Part shown: in pieces, positions 16,441 through 33,523 of the stretch | Layout of the letters: every line of letters starts with the position of its first letter | Position numbering within the stretch: the first letter of the stretch is position 1 | Assembly (NCBI RefSeq): GCF_023169965.1 | Contig: NZ_AP025592.1 | Coordinates: 2,046,001 to 2,110,000 of the forward strand | Source of the DNA: Anaeromyxobacter paludicola | GTDB taxonomy: Bacteria; Myxococcota; Myxococcia; Myxococcales; Anaeromyxobacteraceae | Reading direction: 5' to 3' | DNA length: 64,000 nucleotides | Translations under genes and position numbers: made by a program | Notes under the pieces: model-generated | The model's input: the letters and a program-made list of their open reading frames with translations, nothing else | Told to the model about the DNA's origin: nothing | The model's database searches: none

Positions 16441-17175
16441 ATGCAGGAGGACCTCCGGCCGAGCGACGACCTCGACCTCGTGCGCGCCGCGGCCCGCGGC
16501 GACGAGGCGGCGTTCGCGCTGCTCATCGACGACTGCTGGGACGTGATCGCCGGCGAGGTGGTCCGGACGCGCTTCCGCGTGCTCGGCCAGCGGCTCCGGC
16601 GGGACGACGACCCGGTGCGCGACGCCACCGTGGACGTGCTCGCCCGGATCTCCGCGCCGGTCGCGAAGGGGCGCCCCGAGCTCAAGCTGTCGCGCTTCGA
16701 CCCAAGCAAGGCGAACCTCCGCACCTGGCTCCGCAGCGTGGCGCGCCACTGCACCTTCAACCGGATCTCGCAGGAGCTGCGGCGGCACCAGCTGCTCGAG
16801 GCGCTCGAGCGGATCGCCCTCGTCTACCCCGACCCGGACCGGGGGATGGACGAGGAGGACCACCGGCGGATGGTCGAGATGGCCATGGGGCGGCTCGCGC
16901 CGCACCACCGGCAGGTCATCGAGCTCAAGTACTACGCGACCACGCTGGAGCGGGTGGCCGAGGTGATGCGGCTGCCGCCGGCGGTGGTGCTCGCGAAGCT
17001 CGACCTGCGGGCCGACGAGCTCACGCTGCCGCTCCCGATCCGGCAGATGGCGGCCCTGCTCGACGAGACCCCCGAGGCCACCAACTCGCGGCTGGGCGTG
17101 GCGCGCAAGGAGCTGAAGCAGCTCTGCGCCCGGCTGCACTGGGAAGAGACGCATCCGGAGGAGGTGCTGGCATGA
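16441..17175 (+). CDS. Sigma-70 family (ECF-like) RNA polymerase sigma factor with unusual region 4
   Basis: The 244-residue protein resembles ECF sigma factors. Residues 10-110 give a region 2 (LVRAAARGDEAAFALLIDDC, then DATVDVLARI and FDPSKANLRTWLRSVARHCT). Residues 150-235 give a region 4-like segment, which begins as expected (LAPHHRQVIELKYYATTLER) but reaches the recognition-helix-like part (MAALLDETPEATNSRLGVAR) only after about 40 extra residues. ATG 16441 has only a weak purine site. The stop overlaps the next start by 4 bases (ATGA), the first of three such overlaps in this operon. It is probably a regulator of promoter choice; whether it still binds core polymerase is not shown. Confidence 0.75.
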   Translation: MQEDLRPSDDLDLVRAAARGDEAAFALLIDDCWDVIAGEVVRTRFRVLGQRLRRDDDPVRDATVDVLARISAPVAKGRPELKLSRFDPSKANLRTWLRSVARHCTFNRISQELRRHQLLEALERIALVYPDPDRGMDEEDHRRMVEMAMGRLAPHHRQVIELKYYATTLERVAEVMRLPPAVVLAKLDLRADELTLPLPIRQMAALLDETPEATNSRLGVARKELKQLCARLHWEETHPEEVLA

Positions 17176-17495
17176 CCCCGAAGCCCGAGGACCGGCGCGC
17201 GCGCGCCGCCGAGCGGGTCGCGCTGGTGCGCGCCCGCGTCGCCGAGCTGGAGCACCAGCGCGAGGTGCGCCGCCGCCGCAAGCGCGGGCTCGCCGGGGCC
17301 GCCGCGCTCCTGGCCTGCGCGCCGCTCGTCCTGCTCGCCACCCGCGACCGGACCGAGCGGCCCTACGTCGAGATCGTCTCCTCCGGGAAGGTCGAGATCG
17401 AGTACCAGGGGCGCACCCCGGCCATCCAGGTGCACCGCGGGCTGCTCGAGCGGCGCACGGTCCCGCACGCCGAGGTCCGGCGGAGGTCGCCGTGA
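17172..17495 (+). CDS. One-TM membrane protein, possible anti-sigma partner
   Basis: The 107-residue product has a charged cytoplasmic N-terminus of about 40 residues (coiled-coil-like RRARAAERVALVRARVAELE), a single membrane helix near 40-57 (LAGAAALLACAPLVLLA) with Arg/Lys on the inside, and a periplasmic tail of about 45 residues with beta-strand character (VEIVSSGKVEIEYQGRTPAI). It starts inside the stop of the sigma-like gene and its own stop overlaps the next start, so the three are translationally coupled. The topology and position fit a membrane anti-sigma or signal-transmitting protein, but no zinc-binding anti-sigma motif is present. That role is inference. Confidence 0.7.
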   Translation: MTPKPEDRRARAAERVALVRARVAELEHQREVRRRRKRGLAGAAALLACAPLVLLATRDRTERPYVEIVSSGKVEIEYQGRTPAIQVHRGLLERRTVPHAEVRRRSP

Positions 17496-18118
17496 GCGCG
17501 CTCCTCCTCGCCGCCCTCCTCGCCGCCGGCCCGGGGCAGGCCAGGCCCGACGCCGGGGCCCAGGGACCGCTCGTGGTCGGCTCCGAGCTGGTCTTCGCGA
17601 AGGACGCCACGCTCGAGGCCGGGGAGATCGTCTTCCGGCCCGGAGGCCGCATCCGGGTCGCGAACGGCGCCCGGCTCACGCTCAAGGCCCACCGCATCTC
17701 GGCGGAGGACGGCGCGGTCATCGACATCGACGGCAAGGGCGAGGCGGGCGAGCCTGGCAAGGCCGGCGCCCCCTGCCCGGGCTGCCAGGCCCCGGTGCAG
17801 CGCGTCCGGAGCGCCAGCGCCTTCGCCGCGGCGCTGCAGCAGTGCCAGGAGTCGGGCGTCGGCGGCCAGGGCGGCCAGGGCGGCGCCGGGAAGCCGGGCG
17901 CCAGCGTGGAGATCCAGGCCGAGGAGATCCGGGGCCGGGTCCGCTGCGACGTCTCGGGCGGCGAGCCGGGCCGCGGTGGGGCCGGCGGCCCGGGGCTCGT
18001 GCTCGAGCGGCCGTCGCCGGCCGGCGCGCCGAGCCGCACCGCCTGCCCCGCCGGTCCTTCCGGGCCGCCGGGCGCGTTCGGGGCCGACGGCCGCTGCGTG
18101 ATACGCTCGCGTCAGTGA
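17492..18118 (+). CDS. Secreted Gly-rich, collagen-like hypothetical protein
   Basis: The 208-residue protein starts at GTG 17492 with a short signal peptide (SALLLAALLAAGPGQA). Residues 25-80 look like beta-solenoid rungs (LVFAKDATLEAGEIVFRPGG, then IRVANGARLTLKAHRISAED). Residues 80-200 are Gly-rich with collagen-like Gly-x-y stretches (GEAGEPGKAGAPCPGC, GGQGGQGGAGKPG, AGPSGPPGAFGADG) and contain at least six Cys that could form disulfides. It is probably a surface or periplasmic structural protein. Overlapping starts and stops tie it to the genes on both sides. No named family is assigned. Confidence 0.65.
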   Translation: MSALLLAALLAAGPGQARPDAGAQGPLVVGSELVFAKDATLEAGEIVFRPGGRIRVANGARLTLKAHRISAEDGAVIDIDGKGEAGEPGKAGAPCPGCQAPVQRVRSASAFAAALQQCQESGVGGQGGQGGAGKPGASVEIQAEEIRGRVRCDVSGGEPGRGGAGGPGLVLERPSPAGAPSRTACPAGPSGPPGAFGADGRCVIRSRQ

Positions 18119-20178
18119 GCGGAGCGGCGAGGCACGGGCGAGCGCGAGGCGGGGCGGTGGGGCGGGCGGCGCTGGCCGCCCTGGCGCTCGCGGTGTGCGC
18201 AGGGAGCGTGCGGGCCGCCGGCGAGGGGGGCGTCGAGGATGGCAGGGGCGCCGCGACGGACCCGGCCGGCCCCCCGTCGCTCCTCGACCCGGTGGACTGG
18301 TGCCGGCGCGACTCGGCCGGCCGCACCTTCACCCAGCTCCGGGTGCGCGCCGAGTCGATCGTCCGGCGCGGGCTCGACGAGGCCGTGGACGCCTGGCCCG
18401 CCGACGACCTCACCGACCTCGCCTTCGACTGGCTCGGCCCGTTCGCCCGCGACCTCGTGCGGCCCGACGACCGCGGCCGGTTCGAGACCGCGCTCGCGGC
18501 GAGCTGGTTCCGGCTCCGGCGCGAGGGGCCGCTCGAGGACTTCGTCCGGTTCGGCCCCGACGCCTTCCCCGGCTGCGCCGCGCCCGAGGCCGAGCCGGCG
18601 GAGGCCCCGGCCCGCCTCGCCGCCACCGCGGCGCGGGTGGCGCTCGCCGAGCAGCGGCTCCGCGAGCTCCTGGCCCAGGAGTCGCCGGCCCAGCTCGTGG
18701 CGCGGCTGCGCGGCGTCTGCGACGAGGTCCGGGCGGGGCGCGAGCGGGCCGCCCGCGACGCCCGCGCCGCCCAGTCCGCCTGGGAGGCGCTGCACGACCG
18801 CGGCGCGCTCGCGGCGCCGCTCCAGCTCACCGCGCTCCAGTCGGTGCGGGCGAGGCTCGCCGCCCTCGACGCCGTCCCCTTCTGCCAGAAGAACGGCCTC
18901 AAGGGGCTCGCCGCCGAGGCCGCGCTGCTCGACGGCCGCCCGCCCGCGCTGGCGGCCCGCGCCGACGCCTTCCAGGAGGCCCGCGCCCGCGACGTGACGC
19001 GCGCGCTCGCCCTCGCCGCCTTCGACGCGGACGAGGCGCGGCGGCTCCTCTTGCTCCTGCCGGCCGCCGCGAGCGGGCCCGGCGCGGGCGACGACGTCTC
19101 GGAGGTGCAGCGGCTCGGGACCGAGCTGCTCCAGGAGTGGGACGGCCGCGGGCGCCAGCACCTCGCCCGGCTCTGCGACGGCGCGGAGCGGACCGAGCGG
19201 TCCCTCGTGACCGCCCGCCTGCAGGCGCTCGGGACGAAGCTCGCCGCGTCCGAGCCGTTCGTGACCTACGTCGAGGAGCGGACGCTCGGCGAGGAGCGCT
19301 ACGCCGGCGCGGAGCGGGTGTTCGGCGAGGTGAAGGCGGCGGTGCGCGCCCTCGCCGAGCGCGAGATCCTGCCCCGGCTCCGCCTCTCGCCCGAGGAGGC
19401 CCGCGGCGTGCTCGAGGGCATCTCCTCGCTGCAGCTCCTGCGGGCCCGGCCGCTGTTCGCGTCCGACTTCGCCCTCGACCCCGGCTTCCCGCTGCCGCTC
19501 CGGACCCGGGCGTCGCGCCAGGAGTCGCGCCCGGAGGAGGACCCGTTCGCCGACGCCGCCCTCCCCGGCCTGCGCGCGCTCGACGCGCACTTCCGGCCCG
19601 CCGCCCACGGCGAGCCGGCCGGCGTCTACCTGCAGCCGATCCTGCTCCTCGCCCGGGGCGACGAGGTGGAGGAGCTGCGGACGGTGCTCGCCCACGAGGT
19701 GGGCCACCAGCTCGCGCCCCGCACCGGGCGCGGGCCCGGCCCCGACCTGGGGCCGGCCTTCGAGCCGCTCCTCGAGTGCCAGCGGCAGCGGATCCCGATC
19801 GCCTCCGACGAGCGCGCCGCCGAGGTGCTGGCCGACTGGATCGCGAGCCGGCTCGCCGCCGCCCGCGTCGCCGCCGCCCCGCCCGCCGCGCGGGCGCGCC
19901 AGGTGGACGCGGCGCTCGCGCTCGAGTGCCGGCTGCTCGACGCCGAGGGCCCCTTCCTCGCGACCGGCTTCATCGGCCCGCTGGTGGACGACGAGCACCC
20001 GAGCCAGCTCGCGCGCATCAACGAGCTCTTCGGGCAGGACCCGCTCCTGCGCGGCGCCATGGGGCTCGCCCCCGCGCCCTACTGCACGCTCGGCGGCCCC
20101 GGCTCCGCCGAGGAGTCGCTCCGCGCCGCCCGCGCCGCCGGCTTCACCGGGCCCGGGCCGCTCACGGCGGCGCCGTAG
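18115..20178 (+). CDS. Exported HExxH zinc metalloprotein (gluzincin-like)
   Basis: The 687-residue protein begins at GTG 18115 inside the preceding stop. A signal peptide is present (VGRAALAALALAVCAGSVRA). About 480 mostly helical residues follow, then a metallopeptidase signature: HEVGH at 527-531 (from VLAHEVGHQL) and a candidate third ligand Glu570 in E-VLA-D, the ExxxD pattern of gluzincins such as M13. The sequence before HEVGH (AGVYLQPILLLA) also resembles M13 spacing. It should be a periplasmic or surface zinc peptidase. Its substrate might be the co-encoded Gly-rich protein, by operon position only. Family assignment beyond gluzincin is uncertain. Confidence 0.7.
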   Translation: MSGAARHGRARGGAVGRAALAALALAVCAGSVRAAGEGGVEDGRGAATDPAGPPSLLDPVDWCRRDSAGRTFTQLRVRAESIVRRGLDEAVDAWPADDLTDLAFDWLGPFARDLVRPDDRGRFETALAASWFRLRREGPLEDFVRFGPDAFPGCAAPEAEPAEAPARLAATAARVALAEQRLRELLAQESPAQLVARLRGVCDEVRAGRERAARDARAAQSAWEALHDRGALAAPLQLTALQSVRARLAALDAVPFCQKNGLKGLAAEAALLDGRPPALAARADAFQEARARDVTRALALAAFDADEARRLLLLLPAAASGPGAGDDVSEVQRLGTELLQEWDGRGRQHLARLCDGAERTERSLVTARLQALGTKLAASEPFVTYVEERTLGEERYAGAERVFGEVKAAVRALAEREILPRLRLSPEEARGVLEGISSLQLLRARPLFASDFALDPGFPLPLRTRASRQESRPEEDPFADAALPGLRALDAHFRPAAHGEPAGVYLQPILLLARGDEVEELRTVLAHEVGHQLAPRTGRGPGPDLGPAFEPLLECQRQRIPIASDERAAEVLADWIASRLAAARVAAAPPAARARQVDAALALECRLLDAEGPFLATGFIGPLVDDEHPSQLARINELFGQDPLLRGAMGLAPAPYCTLGGPGSAEESLRAARAAGFTGPGPLTAAP

Positions 20179-20193
20179 GGCGGCGGCTCCTCC

Positions 20194-29461
<9,268 letters not shown>

Positions 29462-29501
29462 GCTCCCCCCCGGCGACGACGCCCCGCAGCCCGGCCGGGC
29501 C

Positions 29502-30095
29502 CTACGGCCGGCGCCCCTGGCGCGTGGGCGACTGCTGCTCGTTCAGCGCGCTCCGCGTCGAGAACGCCATGTCGAGGTGGTGCTGCATCCGGTCCTTGGT
29601 GTCCGCCAGCAGCTTCTTCACCGTCGGGTCGCGGTCCGGCGCCTGGTCGCGCATCCGGGTGACGTCCTTCACGTCGTCCTGGTGATCGCTCACCATCATC
29701 TCGGCGTAGCCGCGGTCGAAGTCGGCGCCCGACTCCGCCTTCAGCTTCTCCATGGCCGCCTGCTGCTTCGCGTCCGCCCAGCTCGCCGCGGGCTTCGACG
29801 AGAGGTCGATGCCCCGCTGCTTCGCGAGCGCCAGCACCTGCTGGTCCATCTGGGTGTGCTCGGACAGCATGTGCTGCGCGAGCTGCTTCACCTGCGGGTC
29901 CGTGGACTTCTGGCTCGCGAGCCGCGCCCCCTGGATCTCGTGCTGGTTGCCGGCGTGCAGCTTGCCGAGCCAGTCGCGCAGTTGCGCGTTGTCCATGTCT
30001 CCCGTCTGGGCCTGGTTGCCGGTCGCCAGCGCGGTTCCGCCTGCCAGGAGCGCCAGCGCCAGTCCGGCCGCCCCCAGGATCCTCGTCGTCGTCAT
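29502..30095 (-). CDS. Exported DUF4142 protein
   Basis: The 197-residue protein has a signal peptide (RILGAAGLALALLAGGTALA) and a DUF4142-like four-helix region: WLGKLHAGNQHEIQGARLAS, VKQLAQHMLSEHTQMDQQVL, FDRGYAEMMVSDHQDDVK and LLADTKDRMQHHLDMA. The conserved His/Glu pattern (H..E, M..DH, H..) is ferritin-like, so metal binding is possible but not established. Family members are periplasmic proteins of unknown function. ATG 30095 (MTTTRILG) is preferred over an upstream in-frame codon at 30116. It converges on the homocitrate synthase gene. Confidence 0.75.
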   Translation of the reverse strand: MTTTRILGAAGLALALLAGGTALATGNQAQTGDMDNAQLRDWLGKLHAGNQHEIQGARLASQKSTDPQVKQLAQHMLSEHTQMDQQVLALAKQRGIDLSSKPAASWADAKQQAAMEKLKAESGADFDRGYAEMMVSDHQDDVKDVTRMRDQAPDRDPTVKKLLADTKDRMQHHLDMAFSTRSALNEQQSPTRQGRRP

Positions 30096-30148
30096 CGTGT
30101 CCGTCCCCCTTTGCACTCGTGCACCGCCATGAAAGGATGCGGCGCCCC

Positions 30149-30805
30149 ATGCTTCGCGGCGAGTTCCAGCTCCCCATCCACTTCGATCTGGCGGCGGTGA
30201 CGCTCCTCGCCGCCACCGGCGCGCTGGCGGGCGTGCGCAAGCGGTACGACCTCGTCGGCACCCTGTCGCTCGCGCTCGTCGCCGGGCTCGGCGGCGGCTT
30301 CCTCCGCGACGGCATCTTCCTCCAGGGGGGCCCGCCCGCCTCCCTCACCGACGGCCGCTACCTCGTGGCGGTGCTGCTGGGCGGCTCGGTCGGGACCTGG
30401 TTCGGCCGGCACCTGCAGCGGCTCCGGCTGCCCATCCTCGTGCTCGACGCGCTCGCGCTCGGGATCTACGGGGTGGTCGGCGCCCAGAAGTCGCTCGACG
30501 CCGGGCTCCCCGCGCTGAGCGCCGGTTTCGTGGGGGTGGTGAACGCCGTGGGCGGCGGCCTGCTGCGCGATCTGCTGACGCGCGAGGAGCCGCTCATGTT
30601 CCAGCCGGGCGAGTTCTACGCGCTCGCCGCGATCATCGGGCAGGCGGTGCTGCTCCCGCTCGTCATCGCCCTGCGGATGGAGCCGGCGCAGGCGGCGGTC
30701 TGGTCCATCGCCGCCACCTTCGCCGCCCGCCTGCTCTCGATCCGGCTCGGCTGGCGCACCGAGGCGCCGCCGCACGTCGAGCCCGACGAGCGCCCGCGCG
30801 CCTGA
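30149..30805 (+). CDS. TRIC-type channel / UPF0126 membrane protein
   Basis: The 218-residue product has about seven hydrophobic helices and two copies of the UPF0126 signature, GLGGGFLRDGIF and AVGGGLLRDLLTRE, about 95 residues apart, an internal duplication characteristic of bacterial TRIC-like trimeric cation channels. It probably conducts K+ or related ions across the inner membrane; for bacterial homologues the physiological role is unclear. ATG 30149 is chosen as the start nearest AAAGGA; ATG 30137 and GTG 30119 are in-frame alternatives. It is divergent from the DUF4142 gene and converges on the AsmA gene. Confidence 0.85.
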   Translation: MLRGEFQLPIHFDLAAVTLLAATGALAGVRKRYDLVGTLSLALVAGLGGGFLRDGIFLQGGPPASLTDGRYLVAVLLGGSVGTWFGRHLQRLRLPILVLDALALGIYGVVGAQKSLDAGLPALSAGFVGVVNAVGGGLLRDLLTREEPLMFQPGEFYALAAIIGQAVLLPLVIALRMEPAQAAVWSIAATFAARLLSIRLGWRTEAPPHVEPDERPRA

Positions 30806-30809
30806 TCGG

Positions 30810-33431
30810 CTACTTGCCGAAGAGCCCCTGCAGCCGGCTCTTCGCCTGGTCCTCGAGCTTCTTGCGCGCCTCGTCCGCCTGCTGCTGGGCCTGCTGCGAC
30901 GCCTTCTGCTTCGCCTCGTCCACGCTCTTCGCGCCCCCGAGCCCCGGCGCGCGCCCCAGCACGCGGCCCACCAGCGCCGAGCCGGCCTGCTTCGCGATCG
31001 CCTCCACGGCGGGCCGGAGCTGCAGATCGGCGAGGCTCGGGCTCCAGGCCGGTCCGGCGAGCCGGAAGGTGACCGGCAGCGGGGCCGCCGGCGTCACCTT
31101 GCCCCCGGTGAGGCTCGCCACGGTGGCGGGGGCGAGCTGGATGGTGGCCGGCATGTCGAGGTTGCCGTCGAGCCCGAAGGCGCCGGTGACGTCCAGGTCC
31201 CCCTGCGGCAGCTTCACCGCGAGCGGCTTGTCGAGCTTCGCCGTGCCGCGGTCGAAGTGGAGCGAGAACGGCAGGTCCTTGCCGAGCGGCGTGGCGCCGC
31301 CCTGCGGGACCTTGGCCGCGAGGCCGGCCGGCAGCGCCTTCGCGAGCGGCCCCACCACCCCGCCCACGAGGTCCTTCGACTGGAGCACGCCGCCCTGCAG
31401 GTTGCCCGCGAGCGCGCCGGCCAGCGACTTCGCGATCTCCTTCCCGGTGCGGCCGCCCCCGTCGAGGGCGAGCTTGCCCTGGAGCTTGCCGGTGGCCACC
31501 GGGTGATCGGCGAAGAGCCGGATGGCCTGGCCGAGCTCGAGGCCGGAGAGGTCGGCGGCGAGGTGGAACGGCTGCGCGGGGTGGGCGAGCGCGACGCGGG
31601 TGCCGGCCGCGGAGATCTTGCCGCCGAAGGCGACGAGCCGCGCCTGGTCGAGCGTGACCTCGTCGCCCTGCATCGTGAGCTGGACCACCGCGTCGCGGAA
31701 GTCCATCTTCTTGAAGCGGAGCGCGGCCACGTCGACGGTCGCCTTGCCGGAGAGGCCGGCGAAGGTGGCCGGATCGAGCGGCTTCGAGGGGGGCTGCTCG
31801 CGCTTCGGGCCGGCGTAGAGGATCCGGTCGAGGTCGAGCTGCTGGCTCCTCGCCTGCAGGTCGAAGCGGGTCTGGGCGCCCTTCCCCTGCCCCTGCATCG
31901 CCACCTTGCCGCTCCCGGTGATCGCGTCCCCCTCGATCCCCACCTCGAGGCGGGTGAGGTCCACGTCGCGCGCGCTCCCGGCGCTCCGCACCGTGCCGGC
32001 CGCGGCGAGCGTGAGCCGGTCGCCGGGGCGCTTGTCGAGGGCCTGGCCCGGGCGGAGGTCCACGCCGGCGAGGTCGCTCGCCACCTCGAAGCGGAAGGCG
32101 TTCGACTGCCCCTGCTCGCCGCCGCGGAGCGTGGCCTGCAGGGTGGCCCTGGCCCCGGCCGCCTTCTCGAGCTGGTCGGGGAGGCGCATCCGGACCGGCG
32201 TGAGGTCCACCAGGAGCTGCACCGCCTGGTCCGCCTGGCCGCCGGAGCCCTTCACGGTCAGGCCGATGGGGCCCACCAGCTCCTCGCCCAGCTTCCGGAT
32301 GGGCGGGTAGAGCGCGGCCAGCTTCGAGAGGTCGAGGTCGTGGGCCACGATCTCGAGCCCCTCCACCCGCGGCGAGGGGGTCTTGAGCCCCGACACCTTC
32401 CCCTGGCCCCGCAGCGAGGCCGGCCCGGCGTCGAGCCGCAGCGTCCCGATGCGGAGATCGCCCTTGTCGGCGTCGCCGTCGAGATCGGCGTCGAGCGCCA
32501 CGTCCAGCGCCTTCCCGCCCTCCTGCGCGGCGAACCGCAGCCCCGTGCCGCGCAGCGTGCCCTTCACCTGGAGCGGCCCCTTCCCGCCCGGCACCGCCGC
32601 GCCCAGCGCGGCGTCGAGATCGGCCTGGAAGCGCCCGCCGCGCAGCCCCACGCTCCTCGGCGTGAACGGGCCGAGCGGCGCGAGGTCGATGGGCTGGACC
32701 TTCAGGACCACGTGCTCCGGCGTCGGCACGAGCGAGGGGGGCAGCGGGGCGGCGCCGAGCCGCAGCTCGAGATTTTGCTGGGAGGCGAGCACCGCCGCGC
32801 GCACCACCACCTCGAGCGGCTGGCCGGCCCGGAGGCCGTCCACGGTGACGTCGAGGTGCTCCACCGCCAGCTCCTTCGCGCCGGGGGTGGCGTGGTCGAG
32901 GAGGGCGACGCGGGCGTCCTTCACCGCCGCGTGCCCGACGCGGAGCCAGGAGCGATCGGCGGGAGGCTGCTGCGCCTCCGGCTGCTCCGCCTTGGGCTGC
33001 TCCTCCGCGAGCTTCGCCTGCAGCCGCTCGACGTTGGTGGTGCCGTCCGGGAGCCGGACCACGTTGGCGCGGAGCCCCTCGACCTCGATCGAGCGCACCT
33101 CCACGTCCTTGCCGAACGAGAAGAGCGCCCGGAGCGCCGCGATCCGCACCGAGGCGGAGGGGAGCTCGAGCAGCGGGGCGTCCTCGCCGGGACCGGGCCC
33201 GATCCGGACGCCCTCGACGCGGGCGCCGAGCCCGGTGAGGATCCGGGTGGACACCTTGGAGATCTCCACCGGCCGGCCGAGCTTCTGCGACAGCTCCGCG
33301 GCGGCCGCCTGGGCCTTCCGCGTGAGGACGCCGTCGAGCACCAGCGAGCCCGCGACCAGAGCGGCGACCAGCACCGCGACGACGGCGCCGAGGACGAGCG
33401 GCCAGCGCCGCTTCTTCGAGGGAGTGGGCAT
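30810..33431 (-). CDS. AsmA-family envelope protein
   Basis: The 873-residue protein has a Lys/Arg-rich start, one membrane helix (LVLGAVVAVLVAALVAGSLV) and a long beta-rich periplasmic part. AsmA features include a start such as AELSQKLGRPVEISKVSTRI, repeated strand pairs of the type LRGQGKVSGLK / VEGLEIVAHDLDL, and a C-terminal AsmA_2-like region (GKLQGKLALDGGGRTGKEIA, then SLAGALAGNLQGGVLQSKDL). It belongs to the AsmA/YhdP/TamB-type group, inner-membrane-anchored and linked to outer membrane lipid transport or assembly. The last 40 residues form a Lys/Gln/Ala coiled helix. ATG 33431 begins the TM helix. Its stop is 4 bases from the converging TRIC-like stop. Confidence 0.85.
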   Translation of the reverse strand: MPTPSKKRRWPLVLGAVVAVLVAALVAGSLVLDGVLTRKAQAAAAELSQKLGRPVEISKVSTRILTGLGARVEGVRIGPGPGEDAPLLELPSASVRIAALRALFSFGKDVEVRSIEVEGLRANVVRLPDGTTNVERLQAKLAEEQPKAEQPEAQQPPADRSWLRVGHAAVKDARVALLDHATPGAKELAVEHLDVTVDGLRAGQPLEVVVRAAVLASQQNLELRLGAAPLPPSLVPTPEHVVLKVQPIDLAPLGPFTPRSVGLRGGRFQADLDAALGAAVPGGKGPLQVKGTLRGTGLRFAAQEGGKALDVALDADLDGDADKGDLRIGTLRLDAGPASLRGQGKVSGLKTPSPRVEGLEIVAHDLDLSKLAALYPPIRKLGEELVGPIGLTVKGSGGQADQAVQLLVDLTPVRMRLPDQLEKAAGARATLQATLRGGEQGQSNAFRFEVASDLAGVDLRPGQALDKRPGDRLTLAAAGTVRSAGSARDVDLTRLEVGIEGDAITGSGKVAMQGQGKGAQTRFDLQARSQQLDLDRILYAGPKREQPPSKPLDPATFAGLSGKATVDVAALRFKKMDFRDAVVQLTMQGDEVTLDQARLVAFGGKISAAGTRVALAHPAQPFHLAADLSGLELGQAIRLFADHPVATGKLQGKLALDGGGRTGKEIAKSLAGALAGNLQGGVLQSKDLVGGVVGPLAKALPAGLAAKVPQGGATPLGKDLPFSLHFDRGTAKLDKPLAVKLPQGDLDVTGAFGLDGNLDMPATIQLAPATVASLTGGKVTPAAPLPVTFRLAGPAWSPSLADLQLRPAVEAIAKQAGSALVGRVLGRAPGLGGAKSVDEAKQKASQQAQQQADEARKKLEDQAKSRLQGLFGK

Positions 33432-33523
33432 GGGAACGGGGCCTCTCGAGCCCTGTTCGTAACCTGCGCACGGCCCGGGTGCCGGTCCACGGGGGGGCCG
33501 CCGCCCAGGGCCCTCGCAGGCCC

